Assembly: GCF_013522725.1 (NCBI RefSeq) | Contig: NZ_JAAMRF010000003.1 | Coordinates: 372,001 to 436,000 of the forward strand | Length of the DNA stretch: 64,000 nt | Reading direction: 5' to 3' | Source: Stutzerimonas azotifigens | GTDB taxonomy: Bacteria; Pseudomonadota; Gammaproteobacteria; Pseudomonadales; Pseudomonadaceae | Shown: positions 52,389-61,557 of the stretch, one piece after another | How positions within the stretch are numbered: position 1 is the first letter of the stretch | Layout: the number at the start of each line of letters is the position of its first letter | Program-made: the position numbers and the translations under genes | The notes under the pieces: generated by a model | The model's input: the letters and a program-made list of their open reading frames with translations, nothing else | What the model was told of the DNA's origin: nothing | Databases searched by the model: none

Positions 52389-53098
52389 CAGACCCCCAGG
52401 GCTTCGTTGAGCATGGACATGCGGTCGGGCAGTTGCTCGACGGCGAAGTGATCGATCACCTGACCGTGGTCGACGACGTAGAAGCGGTCGGCCACCTTGC
52501 TGGCGAAACGGAAATTCTGCTCCACCAGAAGGATCGTCATGCCGCGCTGCTTGAGCGTGACCAGCACTTCGCCGATCCGCTGGACGATCACCGGCGCCAG
52601 GCCCTCGGTGGGTTCGTCGAGCAGCAGCAGCCGGGCTCCGGTGCGCAGGATGCGGGCGATGGCGAGCATCTGCTGTTCGCCGCCGGAGAGCTTGGTGCCG
52701 GCGCTGTTGCGCCGCTCCTTCAGGTTGGGAAACAGCGTGTAGATCTCATCCAGCGACATGCCGCCACGGGCGACCACCGGCGTGAGGTTGAGGTTCTCGT
52801 ACACCGTGAGGGTGGCGAAGATGCCGCGTTCCTCGGGCACGTAGCCGATGCCGGCGTGGGCGGTGCGGTGCAGCGGCACGCGCATCATGTCCCGTCCGTC
52901 GAACTCGATGCTGCCGGTGCGGCTGCGGATGATGCCCATGATGGTGCGCAGGGCGGTGGTCTTGCCCACGCCGTTGCGGCCGAGCAGGGTCACGGTCTCG
53001 CCGGCCCGCACATCGAGATCGATGCCCTGCAGGGCATGTCCTTCGCCGTACCAGGCGTTGAGCGCGCGGACCTTGAGCAGCGGGCTGGTCTCAGTCAT
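52388..53098 (-). CDS. livF: ABC transporter ATP-binding protein (LivF-like)
   Basis: 236 residues. Walker A GRNGVGKTT near residue 39, signature LSGGEQQMLAIAR, Walker B LLLLDEPTEGLAP and H-loop LLVEQN. LivF class, energising the uptake of branched-chain amino acids or related compounds. Overlaps livG by 8 nt. Confidence 0.93.
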   Translation of the reverse strand: MTETSPLLKVRALNAWYGEGHALQGIDLDVRAGETVTLLGRNGVGKTTALRTIMGIIRSRTGSIEFDGRDMMRVPLHRTAHAGIGYVPEERGIFATLTVYENLNLTPVVARGGMSLDEIYTLFPNLKERRNSAGTKLSGGEQQMLAIARILRTGARLLLLDEPTEGLAPVIVQRIGEVLVTLKQRGMTILLVEQNFRFASKVADRFYVVDHGQVIDHFAVEQLPDRMSMLNEALGV

Positions 53099-53903
53099 CT
53101 TCGGTCCCCATGTAGGCGGTGCGGACGCGCTCGTCCCCGCTGACCGTGCGGTAGTCGCCGGAGGTGAGGATTTCGCCGCGCTGCAGCACCGTCACCCGGT
53201 CGCACAGTTCGGCGACCACCTTCAGGTTGTGTTCCACCATCAGCACCGCCCGCTCGCGCGCCACCTCGCGGATGATCGCCGAGACCGTGTGCACGTCCTC
53301 ATGGCCCATCCCCGCCATCGGCTCGTCGAGCAGCAGCACCTTGGGTTCCAGCGCCAGGGTGGTGGCGATCTCCAGCACCCGCTTGCGGCCGTAGGAGAGG
53401 TCGGCCGCAGCGCGGTGGCGCGCCTCCTGTAAACCGACCGCCTCGAGCAGCTGCAGGGCTCGCTCGTTCAGCCGGTCCAGCGCCCGCAGCGGCAGCCAGA
53501 ACTGCGTGGCCAGGCCGTTCTGGCGCTGCAGGGCGACGCGCACATTGTCCAGCACGGAGAGGTGCGGAAACACCGCCGAGATCTGGAACGAGCGCACCAG
53601 TCCCATCCGCGCGACCTTCGCCGGGTCGCTGCGGGTGATGTCCTGGTCGAGCAGGCGGATGCTGCCGCTGGTGGGCTGGAGGAACTTGGTCAGCAGGTTG
53701 AACACCGTCGTCTTGCCGGCCCCGTTGGGACCGATCAGAGCGTGGACGCGCGCGTGCTCGACGTCGATGTCGACGTTGTTCACCGCGACGAATCCGCCGA
53801 ACTCCCGGCGCAGACCGCGTGCCGAGAGAACCACCTGGGATGGCTGCGAGGACGGGTCGCCTGCCGGCAGCGCCGCCTCGCCACGCGCGCTGGCCAGGCT
53901 CAT
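53091..53903 (-). CDS. livG: ABC transporter ATP-binding protein (LivG-like)
   Basis: 270 residues. Walker A GPNGAGKTT, the LivG-type insert (QISAVFPHLSVLDNVRVALQRQNG), signature-like LSYGRKRVLEIATTLA, Walker B VLLLDEPMAGM and VLMVEHNLK. The signature is LSYGR rather than LSGGQ, as is frequent in this subfamily. The ATG at 53903 overlaps the stop of the binding protein gene by 4 nt; the much longer frame start is inside that gene. Confidence 0.92.
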   Translation of the reverse strand: MSLASARGEAALPAGDPSSQPSQVVLSARGLRREFGGFVAVNNVDIDVEHARVHALIGPNGAGKTTVFNLLTKFLQPTSGSIRLLDQDITRSDPAKVARMGLVRSFQISAVFPHLSVLDNVRVALQRQNGLATQFWLPLRALDRLNERALQLLEAVGLQEARHRAAADLSYGRKRVLEIATTLALEPKVLLLDEPMAGMGHEDVHTVSAIIREVARERAVLMVEHNLKVVAELCDRVTVLQRGEILTSGDYRTVSGDERVRTAYMGTEDD

Positions 53904-55108
53904 GGCGTGACCAACGGGCAGCCGCTGTCGGCCGGCTTGATGTAGGCCTGGTCGCCCGGCACGGTGGCCAGCACCTTGTAGTAATCCCAAGGTTGCTTGC
54001 TTTCCTCGGGCTTCTTCACCTCCATCAGGTAAACGTCGCTGATCAGCCGGCCATTGGCGCCGACACGGCCGTTGCGGGCGAAGACGTCCTCGACCGGCAT
54101 CTCGTGCATCGCGGCGGCGACCGCTTCGGTGGCGTCGGTTTCGGCCTTGTCGATGGCCTTGAGGTACTGCAGCACGCCCGAGTAGGTACCGGCATGGATC
54201 ATGTTCGGCATCCGGCCGGTGCGTTTGAAGAAGCGCTGGGAGAACTCGCGGGACTGATCGTCGCGGTCCCAGTAGAAACTTTCGGTAAGGGTCAGCCCCT
54301 GCGCCGCTTCGAGACCCAATCCGTGTACCTCGGCGAGGGTGAACAGCAGCGCGGCCAGGCGCTGGCCACTGGCGACGATGCCGAACTCGGCGGCCTGCTT
54401 GATCGCGTTGGCGGTGTCCAGTCCGGCGTTGGCGAGGCCAATGACCTTGGCGCCCGACGACTGCGCCTGGAGCAGGAAAGAGGAGTAATCGGTACTCGAC
54501 AGGGGGTGGCGCACCGCGCCGAGCACCTTGCCACCGTTGGCGTTGACGAAGGTGGAGGTCTGTTCCTCCAGCGAATAGCCGAAGGCGTAGTCGGCGGTCA
54601 GGAAGTACCAGGTATCCCCGCCCTGAGACACCAGCGCGCCCCCGGTGCCGACTGCCAGCGCATGGGTGTCGTAGGCCCAGTGGAAGCCATAGGGCGAGCA
54701 CTGCTTGCCGGTCAATTCGGCGGTCGCGGCGCCGGTCACCACGTCGATCTTCTTCTTGTCCTTGGAAATGCCCTGCACGGCGAGCGCCACCGAGGAGGTG
54801 GTCAGCTCCATGATGGCGTCGACCTGCTCGCGGTCGTACCACTGGCGGGCGATGTTGGAGGCGATGTCGGGTTTGTTCTGATGGTCGGCGGTGACGATCT
54901 CGATCGGCGCGCCCTGCACCGAACCGCCGAAATCCTCGGCGGCCATCCGCGCCGCCTCGACCGACCACTTGCCGCCGAAATCCGCATAGACCCCGGATTG
55001 ATCGTTGAGGATGCCGATCTTCACCTTGCCGTCCGAGATTTCTGCGGCCGAGGCGCTGGCGCCGGATGCCGCGATCACGCTTGCCGTTGCGATTGCCAGA
55101 AGCTTCAT
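53900..55108 (-). CDS. ABC transporter periplasmic substrate-binding protein (LivK-like family)
   Basis: 402 residues: signal peptide (about 1-22, ending ASASA), then a type-1 periplasmic binding fold (VKIGILNDQSGVYADFGGKWSVEAARMAAEDFGG). TSSVALAVQGISKDKKKI, YGFHWAYDTHALAVGTG and LTADYAFGYSLEEQ are typical of the non-leucine subgroup of LivK-like proteins that bind varied acids, amides or aromatic compounds. It is the first gene of a five-gene uptake operon (binding protein, G, F, H, M); AAGGAG ribosome site. The ligand is unknown. Confidence 0.9.
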   Translation of the reverse strand: MKLLAIATASVIAASGASASAAEISDGKVKIGILNDQSGVYADFGGKWSVEAARMAAEDFGGSVQGAPIEIVTADHQNKPDIASNIARQWYDREQVDAIMELTTSSVALAVQGISKDKKKIDVVTGAATAELTGKQCSPYGFHWAYDTHALAVGTGGALVSQGGDTWYFLTADYAFGYSLEEQTSTFVNANGGKVLGAVRHPLSSTDYSSFLLQAQSSGAKVIGLANAGLDTANAIKQAAEFGIVASGQRLAALLFTLAEVHGLGLEAAQGLTLTESFYWDRDDQSREFSQRFFKRTGRMPNMIHAGTYSGVLQYLKAIDKAETDATEAVAAAMHEMPVEDVFARNGRVGANGRLISDVYLMEVKKPEESKQPWDYYKVLATVPGDQAYIKPADSGCPLVTP

Positions 55109-55531
55109 GGGTGTCTCCTTAGATGAACCGCACACATGACGCGGCAGTCCGGTTCGTGGACCGGCCGCGGGATGTTTCGAATGAACGAGTCTGCGCAGCT
55201 GGCCCGCGCGAGCCACGTGCGAGGACTGGCCGCCAGGCGCAGAGCACAGGCGGCGCGGGCGGTACGCATCGGGTGCGCATGCCGGGGGCGTCAGGTCAGG
55301 GGCAGTGCGGCGGAAAGGGAGGGGCGGAGTGGCGAAGGGTTGGCGCTATGGGGGAAAAGCGCGGCTGTCGCCGGGGCTCGCGGGGCGTAATGGTCATGGG
55401 GTGTTACCTATTATTGTTATTGGTCTGAATAAACGTAGCAGGGGTTTTGCCGGGCGCAACCGGCCGCACGGTCGCGCCGCTGTCTTGTGGTGTGTATAGA
55501 CTCCAGGAATGCAGACGAAAGGGAGATGACC
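55109..55531. other. Long divergent intergenic region between the Liv-type operon and the ParA gene
   Basis: 423 nt without a convincing gene. Most is GC-rich; an AT-rich island at about 55396-55440 stands out and probably holds a promoter, giving the transporter operon a leader of roughly 290 nt if used leftwards. A TATAGA box at about 55495-55500 could be the -10 element for the ParA gene. A 5-bp hairpin (CCGGT/ACCGG near 55150) is the only structure noticed in the leader. Confidence 0.45.
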
Positions 55532-56302
55532 ATGCGCCGCGTGGTGTTCAATCAGAAGGGCGGTGTCGGCAAGTCCAGCATTGCCTGCAACCTGGCCGCC
55601 GTCAGCGCGTCCCAGGGTTACCGCACGCTGCTGGTGGACCTGGATGCCCAGGCCAACTCCAGCCATTACCTGACCGGTTTGACCGGTGACGACATCCCCA
55701 CCGGCATTGCCGACTACTTCAAGCTGACCCTGTCCTCGGGGCCTGCGGCCAAGAAGGCTCGCCCGGATATCTACGAGACGCCCTTCAACCTGCTGCACAT
55801 CGTCACCGCCACCGCAGAACTGGCGGACCTGCAGCCCAAGCTCGAGGCCAAGCACAAGATCAACAAGCTGAGAAAGCTTCTCGACGAGCTGTCCAGCGAT
55901 TACGAGCGGATCTACATCGACACGCCGCCAGCGCTCAACTTCTTCACCGTTTCGGCGCTGATCGCCGCGGATCGTTGTCTGGTGCCCTTCGACTGCGACA
56001 GCTTTTCCCGTCAGGCCCTCTACAGCCTGCTCGCCGAGATCGACGACCTCAAGGAAGACCACAACGAGGCGTTGCAGGTCGAGGGCATCGTGGTCAACCA
56101 GTTCCAGCCACGCGCCGCGCTGCCGCAGCAGATCATCGATGAGCTAGTGGCCGAAGGGCTGCCCGTCCTGCCGGTGTACCTGATGAGCTCGGTGCGCATG
56201 CGCGAGTCGCACCAGGCCTGTCTGCCGCTGGTGCACCTGGACCCGCGGCACAAGTTGACCCGCCAGTTCGTCGACCTGCACGACCTGCTGGAGAGCCATT
56301 AG
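55532..56302 (+). CDS. Orphan ParA-family ATPase
   Basis: 256 residues. The deviant Walker A KGGVGKS is at residues 9-15 immediately after the start, followed by LLVDLDAQANSSHYLTG and a Walker B-like IYIDTPPALNFF. These are ParA/MinD-type ATPases that position DNA, chemoreceptor clusters or other cargo. No parB or parS-like gene follows. ATG 55532 is 6 nt after a GGGAG site; ATG 55526 is less likely. The stop overlaps the convergent stress-protein gene by 4 nt. Confidence 0.88.
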   Translation: MRRVVFNQKGGVGKSSIACNLAAVSASQGYRTLLVDLDAQANSSHYLTGLTGDDIPTGIADYFKLTLSSGPAAKKARPDIYETPFNLLHIVTATAELADLQPKLEAKHKINKLRKLLDELSSDYERIYIDTPPALNFFTVSALIAADRCLVPFDCDSFSRQALYSLLAEIDDLKEDHNEALQVEGIVVNQFQPRAALPQQIIDELVAEGLPVLPVYLMSSVRMRESHQACLPLVHLDPRHKLTRQFVDLHDLLESH

Positions 56303-57087
56303 GGCGCGATCAGCAGGTCGCACGGCGGTCGCTCCAGCACTTGTCGGACGAGGCTGCCGAGCAGGGCGCTGCTCAGCTCGCCGCGGCTGTGACCGCCGAG
56401 GGCCAACAGCTGCGGGCGCTGTTCGGCAATGGTGGCGTCCAGGCAATTGCTGCGCTCGCCCTGGCGGACCGCGTGGGTCAGGCGGTCCCGGAGCTCGGGC
56501 TGGTCGCCAACGAGATCCTCGATCAACTGGTCGAAGAGTTCGCGCTGAAGCCTCAGACCGTCCTCGTCGGCGCCATGGATCTCGGCAATTTCGTGCACAT
56601 TCAGCGCATGCAGCACGCCAGTGGCCGGCAACAGGCTGCAGGCGCAGCGCAACGCGCGGCTCGCACTACCGGAAAAATCCAGCGCGGCGACGGCGCGCTG
56701 GTAGGGCGCGAGGTTGGGACTGAAGGCCAGCAGGACGGCGGCCGGGCAGCGCAGCAGCACCCGCTCGAGGGTGGTGCCGGCAAATCCCTGGGCCGATTGC
56801 CGGTGGTGTGCGCCGAGCACCAGCAGGTCCGCCTGAAGTCCAGTGGTCTGGGCGAGGATTTCGTCCACCGGACGTCCCTGGCGAATCCGTGGGTCCACCT
56901 CGCGCAGGCCGTAATCGCGCAGGCAGCCTCGCAGGTACTCCTCCGCCGAGGCGTGGCTCGCGCCCTCGTCCAAGGCATGCACCAGGCTGAGCCGGGCGCC
57001 GGCCTGGCGGGCCAGCTGGGCGGCGCGGCGCAGGGCGAGATCGGCTTCGGCGCTGAGGTCGTGAGCGACGAGAATGTGCTGAACCAT
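56299..57087 (-). CDS. Tandem universal stress protein
   Basis: 262 residues made of two UspA domains (about 1-138 and 139-262). The first starts QHILVAHDLSAEADLALRRA and the second VAALDFSGSASRALRCA; the second ends GGHSRGELSSALLGSLVRQVL, with a glycine-rich nucleotide loop close to the Usp ATP-binding pattern, while the first has a changed loop (LGAHHRQSAQGFAGTTL). Such tandem Usps take part in anaerobic or stress survival in Pseudomonas. ATG 57087 is chosen as the domain begins there. Confidence 0.88.
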   Translation of the reverse strand: MVQHILVAHDLSAEADLALRRAAQLARQAGARLSLVHALDEGASHASAEEYLRGCLRDYGLREVDPRIRQGRPVDEILAQTTGLQADLLVLGAHHRQSAQGFAGTTLERVLLRCPAAVLLAFSPNLAPYQRAVAALDFSGSASRALRCACSLLPATGVLHALNVHEIAEIHGADEDGLRLQRELFDQLIEDLVGDQPELRDRLTHAVRQGERSNCLDATIAEQRPQLLALGGHSRGELSSALLGSLVRQVLERPPCDLLIAP

Positions 57088-57157
57088 GCAGGGCCTCATG
57101 AAGGACGGGAAGTTGCGCGGCCTGCGGCTTTAAGCGGGCCCTGCACGATGCGACGCC

Positions 57158-58531
57158 TCAATCGCGGGCGAGTTCGCCGGCGAGTTCCGCCAGCGCTACT
57201 TGGCGTTCGGCCTGCTGCAGGGTTGCCCCCGGGTTGAGCGACGACCAGCGTGGGTGCGCACGAGCACGCTGCAACGCGGCGGGCAGTTTGCCTTCGCGCC
57301 AGGTCTTGTCCTGCGGCGCCTCCAGGCGCACGGCGTCGACGGCGGCATGGCCGCGGCGGGCCAGCGCCTGCAACAATTGGCGCTGGCGCAAGGCGAGCAG
57401 GCGCAGCACGGCGTCGTCCACGGTCAGCTCACGCTGGCCCTTGAGCTTGTCCAGCAGCCGGTTGCCGTAATGGCGCGCCGTCTGCGCGCCGCCGCCGACC
57501 ATCGCGCCGAGCAGCGCCGCCGCGCCGAGGGTGATGCCGCCAACCAGCAGGTCGACCCCGGCGCCGGCTGCCGCTCCGGCCGCGACACCTCCGCCGATCC
57601 TGACGCCGAGCTGACGCAGCGTTTCCGGGTTGAACAGATCGTCACCCCAGCGCCCGTCGAGCAGCGGCAGATCGCTGGCCGAGGCGTCCTGCGGGCGGAA
57701 CCCATACAGCCGCAGCAGGGCTTCGACGCAGCGCTGTTCGCGGCCGCGCACCGCGTCGTGCAACTCGCCGATGGCCTGGCGCTCCAGCTCGGGCTGGACA
57801 GCGACGCTGCGCCGACAGGCCGCCGCGTCGATCAGAAGCTCCGCGATCAAGCGCTCGCCTTCGGCCAGGCGCGCGGCCGCCTGCGCCTCGTGGTCCTCGA
57901 TCAGCCGCTGCAGCTGCGGGCGTGAGGTCTCCAGCAGTAGCGCGAGGCTTTCGTACAGACGCCGTTCGCCATCGAGCGGCGGCGCCACGCTGTCGAAACG
58001 CACCAGGGCATGCAGGCCCAGGCGCGCCAGGGCCTCGCGCCACTGTTCTTCGCGGTGGCCGGGCAACGCGACGAAGTTGAGGATCGGCAGCAGCGGCTTG
58101 CCGCAGGCGGCGAGCACAGCCAGCTCGTCCCGATACTTGGCCAGCACCGGCTCGCGGGCATCGACCACATAGAGCCCGGCGTCGGAGGTCAGCAGCTGAC
58201 GCAGCACCTTGGCTTCCTGCTCGAAGCGCTGCCGCGCCTCGCTGCCTTCGAGAAATCGGGCGACCCGCGCGGGACCATCGAGGCGTTCGCCCGGTCGCTC
58301 CAGCTGTTCCAGGTAGTCGAGCAGGGCGATGGCATCTTCCAGCCCGGGTGTGTCGTAGAGCTCGAGCAGCGGTTCGCCATCCACCGATAGCCGCGCGCCC
58401 TCGACATGGCGGGTGGTGCTGGGGCGATGCGAGACCTCGCCGAAGCCGACGTCACGCGTCAGGGTGCGCAGCAGCGAGGTCTTGCCGGCATTGGTGTGGC
58501 CGACCAGGGCGAGTTTCAGCGGGCGGCTCAT
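57158..58531 (-). CDS. P-loop GTPase with DUF3482 domain
   Basis: 457 residues. The N-terminal Era/TrmE-like G domain has P-loop GHTNAGKTS (11-19), switch TTRHVEG and G3 LYDTPGLED. The usual NKxD base-recognition motif is replaced by LNFV, so nucleotide choice may be relaxed. The C-terminal half (DUF3482) has a glycine/alanine-rich hydrophobic stretch (VGGGVAAGAAAGAGVDLLVGG) that could enter the membrane. Function unknown; it pairs with the DUF2868 gene 21 nt upstream, a conserved pairing in Pseudomonas. Confidence 0.85.
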   Translation of the reverse strand: MSRPLKLALVGHTNAGKTSLLRTLTRDVGFGEVSHRPSTTRHVEGARLSVDGEPLLELYDTPGLEDAIALLDYLEQLERPGERLDGPARVARFLEGSEARQRFEQEAKVLRQLLTSDAGLYVVDAREPVLAKYRDELAVLAACGKPLLPILNFVALPGHREEQWREALARLGLHALVRFDSVAPPLDGERRLYESLALLLETSRPQLQRLIEDHEAQAAARLAEGERLIAELLIDAAACRRSVAVQPELERQAIGELHDAVRGREQRCVEALLRLYGFRPQDASASDLPLLDGRWGDDLFNPETLRQLGVRIGGGVAAGAAAGAGVDLLVGGITLGAAALLGAMVGGGAQTARHYGNRLLDKLKGQRELTVDDAVLRLLALRQRQLLQALARRGHAAVDAVRLEAPQDKTWREGKLPAALQRARAHPRWSSLNPGATLQQAERQVALAELAGELARD

Positions 58532-58552
58532 GGGCGGTCGCCTTCGACGGAT

Positions 58553-59932
58553 CTAGTCATGGCCGGTCTCCAGCCAGGTCAGGGGGGAGGTGCTCGCGTG
58601 AGGCAGGCCCAGCGCGTCGAGCGCCTGGTGCCAGTCGTTCAGGCGATCGCTGTCCAGCGCCTGCCCGGCGGGTGCCTGCAGCAGCCAGACGCGGGTACTG
58701 CCGGCGCAGCGCGACAACTCGCCGATCAGCGCCAGGGTGCCGCGATCCGGCGAGCGAAGCGGATCGCAGGCGATCACCAGGCGCGCCGGGACGAAGCGGC
58801 TCATCTGCTCCAGCAGGCGGCGTCGCTGCTCGCGGTCGTCGAGGATGCCGGCATCGGCCACGCCCGTGGGCAGCACGGGAGGCCAGGGCCGGCTGTCGTC
58901 CAGCTCGATCGCCACCAGCAGCGCGCCTTCGTCGCCGGCCAGGTGGTTGCCGGCGGTGGGCAGGTGTAGCTGCGAGGGCGCCTCGTCGTTGACGCCCAGA
59001 CGCTCGCTCGGCGGCTGCAGACGTTCGCGTAGCAGGCGGTAGGCCGGCAGCTGCAGATCGAGCTGCAACGCCTTGCGGCCCCGCCGCCAGCGCCATAGGC
59101 ACAGCAGTGCGAGTAATAGGCGTGGCAGCAGCCCATAGATCAGCACCACGCCCACCAGCCAGCCGGCCCAGGCCTGGCGTGCGCTTTCCACGCCGCCGGT
59201 GCCGCCGCTGGCGCGGATCTGCTCGATGTCAGGCAGGCTGAAGCCGAGCAGGGCCGGAAACGCACCGAGGGCCTGGGTCAGCGAGATGAAAGTGGCCTCA
59301 CCGAGGATGGTGGTTTCCCAGACGAAGCCGTAGCGCCGCGTCGCCAGCAGGGCGAGCAGGGTGACCAGGGCGCTGCTCATCGCCAGGGTCCACAGGCCAT
59401 GGACACCGAGGCCCAGCACCCAGCGCCCCAGACGGCGCTGGTGCATCACCGACAACAATGCTGGGGCAAGCTGGGCGGCGCGGGCATCGCGCGCCAGCTT
59501 TTCGCTGAGCCACAGCCAGAGACGGCCAAGGGCACCTCCGTCGCCGGCAAGGAGCAGCCCCAGCACCCAGCCGATCAGCGTCAGCAGGTTGAGCCCGAGC
59601 AGGCTGCCCAGCGCCCAGAACACGTTGACCGGCCGCTGGCCGTCTCCAAGCGCAGCAAGCCCGAGCCCGGCGCCGGTCATCAGGGCCAGCAGCACCAGGC
59701 CGAGACCGGCCAGGCGGGCGCCCTGGCGCCAATGCCGTAGCGCGTCGACGAGGCCGTCACGGCGCGCCAGCCAGAGCGCCCGGCTTTCGATCAACGCCGG
59801 TAGGTCGCCACCCAGGGTACGCGCCTGGCGGTTGGCTTCGGCATCTTCCAGCGGACCGGCATGTTCCTCGCGCAGGCGCACGGCTTCGGTCAGCCAGAGG
59901 CGATCAAGAGGTGTGAGCGGGGTATGGGGCAC
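58553..59932 (-). CDS. DUF2868 membrane protein, partner of the DUF3482 GTPase
   Basis: 459 residues from a GTG at 59932. Starts with the DUF2868 signature TPLDRLWLTEAVRLREEHAG, then about five or six membrane segments, two short ones (LAGLGLVLLALMTGAGLGLAAL, LLGLNLLTLIGWVLGLLLAG) before the middle and two after, and a soluble C-terminal domain (ALLVAIELDDSRPWPP, VIACDPLRSPDRGTLALI) resembling a degenerate nucleotide-binding fold. Function unknown; 21 nt before the GTPase gene, so a membrane complex of the two is likely. Confidence 0.82.
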   Translation of the reverse strand: MPHTPLTPLDRLWLTEAVRLREEHAGPLEDAEANRQARTLGGDLPALIESRALWLARRDGLVDALRHWRQGARLAGLGLVLLALMTGAGLGLAALGDGQRPVNVFWALGSLLGLNLLTLIGWVLGLLLAGDGGALGRLWLWLSEKLARDARAAQLAPALLSVMHQRRLGRWVLGLGVHGLWTLAMSSALVTLLALLATRRYGFVWETTILGEATFISLTQALGAFPALLGFSLPDIEQIRASGGTGGVESARQAWAGWLVGVVLIYGLLPRLLLALLCLWRWRRGRKALQLDLQLPAYRLLRERLQPPSERLGVNDEAPSQLHLPTAGNHLAGDEGALLVAIELDDSRPWPPVLPTGVADAGILDDREQRRRLLEQMSRFVPARLVIACDPLRSPDRGTLALIGELSRCAGSTRVWLLQAPAGQALDSDRLNDWHQALDALGLPHASTSPLTWLETGHD

Positions 59933-60046
59933 GCGTACTCTCGCAGGCTGTAGTCCGGTTGGACCGTCGTCGGGCGAAGGTGATCGTCCGACACCGGTCA
60001 GCCGAAAGAGTACGTGCAACGCGCCGCGCTTGTCGCCTCTGCCTGG

Positions 60047-61528
60047 TCAAGGCGCGGTGCGGATGCGCTCGAGCCAGTAGCGCCGCAGGGCAAAGAACAG
60101 CGACAGCAGCGTCAGCGCGATGAAGCACCAGGTGATCGGCCCGCGGAAGAAGATCATTGGATCGCCGCGCCCGATCAGTAGCGTGCGGCGCAGATTGTCT
60201 TCGAACATCGGCCCGAGGATGAAGCCGAGCAAGAACGGCGCGGTGGCAAAACCGGTGATCTTGAACAGGTAACCGACCACGCCGAAGAACAGCATCAGCC
60301 CGATATCGAACACACTGTTATTCACCGCGAAGGCGCCGTACACACAGAACAGCAGCACGATGGGCAGCAGCACTGCCTTCGGGATCTCGGCGATCAGCGA
60401 GAAATAGCGAATCACCCCGTGACCCACCGCCAGCAGCACCACGGAGCTGATCATGATGCCGCAGAACAGCGCGTATACCACCGGCAGGTTTTCCTGGAAC
60501 AGCACCGGCCCAGGGGTGAGTCCGTGGATCATGAAGGCACCGAGGATGATTGCCGTGATCACGTCGCCCGGGATGCCCAGCGACAGCAGCGGGATCAGCG
60601 TCGCGCCGGCCACGCCATTGTTGCCCGATTCGGCGGCCGCCACGCCGTCGAGCTCGCCCTTGCCGAAATTGGCGCGGTTGGGCGAACGGCGTTTGGCGTC
60701 GCTGTAGGAGATGAAGGCCGCCGCCGTCGCCCCGGTGCCCGGTATGGCGCCGATGATCACGCCGATCAGGCTGCCCCTGACGATACTGCTCATGCTCGCC
60801 TTGAGTTCCTTCATGGTCAGACCCACGCCGCTGGAGGCCGCGCGGATGTGCGGCGAGGCCTTCTTCAGGTAGAAGTCCAGCACCTCCGGGATTGCGAACA
60901 GGCCGATCAGCAGGGGCACGAACGAGACCCGGTCCATCAGGTTGTAGTTATCGAAGGTCAGCCGCTGAGTACCGTGTACCGCGTCCATGCCGATGCAGGA
61001 GATGATGATCCCAAGGCACGCGACGATCAGGCCCTTGATCACCGACTCTCCGGCAATGGAAATGATGATGGTCAGCGAGAAGCAGATCAGCCAGAAGAAC
61101 TCCGGCGGGCCGAAATTAAGCGCGATCTTGGCCAGGTAGCTGGCGAACAGGATCAGCGCCAGGTTCGATAGCACGTCGGCGATGCAGGAGGAGTAGAGCG
61201 CCATTTGCAGCGCCTTCTTGGCCTTGCCCTGCTGGGTCAGTGGGTAGCCGTCGAGCAGGGTGCAGGCTGAGGCCGGCGAGCCGGGCGTGTGAATCAGGAT
61301 CGCCGTCACCGAGCCGCCGTACATGCCGCCCTTGTAGATACCCACCAGCAGCAGAATCGCAGTGACCGGCGCCAGTGAAAAGGTGAACGGCAGTGCCAGC
61401 GCCACGGCCATGGTGGCCGTGAGCCCCGGGATGGCGCCCACGATCACGCCGATCAGTACCCCAACGCCGATGGCGATGAAGTTGTCGATGCTCAGGAACA
61501 GCGTGAGCACCTCGTTGAGACCTTCCAT
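60047..61528 (-). CDS. tctA: Tripartite tricarboxylate transporter large permease TctA
   Basis: 493 residues, about 12 helices. TctA hallmarks: GVLIGVIVGAIPGLTATMAVALALPFTF near the start, GSVTAILIHTPGSPASACTLLDGYPL, and the second repeat GVIIGAIPGTGATAAAFISY with IPGDVITAIILGAFMIHGLTPGP. It is the main channel of a Na+-coupled uptake system for citrate and related carboxylates. Third gene of tctC-tctB-tctA. Confidence 0.94.
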   Translation of the reverse strand: MEGLNEVLTLFLSIDNFIAIGVGVLIGVIVGAIPGLTATMAVALALPFTFSLAPVTAILLLVGIYKGGMYGGSVTAILIHTPGSPASACTLLDGYPLTQQGKAKKALQMALYSSCIADVLSNLALILFASYLAKIALNFGPPEFFWLICFSLTIIISIAGESVIKGLIVACLGIIISCIGMDAVHGTQRLTFDNYNLMDRVSFVPLLIGLFAIPEVLDFYLKKASPHIRAASSGVGLTMKELKASMSSIVRGSLIGVIIGAIPGTGATAAAFISYSDAKRRSPNRANFGKGELDGVAAAESGNNGVAGATLIPLLSLGIPGDVITAIILGAFMIHGLTPGPVLFQENLPVVYALFCGIMISSVVLLAVGHGVIRYFSLIAEIPKAVLLPIVLLFCVYGAFAVNNSVFDIGLMLFFGVVGYLFKITGFATAPFLLGFILGPMFEDNLRRTLLIGRGDPMIFFRGPITWCFIALTLLSLFFALRRYWLERIRTAP

Positions 61529-61557
61529 TGAGCGCTCCGATCAGGCGAAGGGTGGTC

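Noticed and set aside
55136..55390. Plus-strand open frame in the gap before the ParA gene
   Set aside because: Arg/Ala/Gly-rich with no ribosome site or domain; looks like chance open frame in GC-rich DNA.
55532..56302. Plasmid or integrated-element partition locus
   Set aside because: No ParB, replication protein, integrase or repeats nearby, and the flanking genes are ordinary chromosomal ones.
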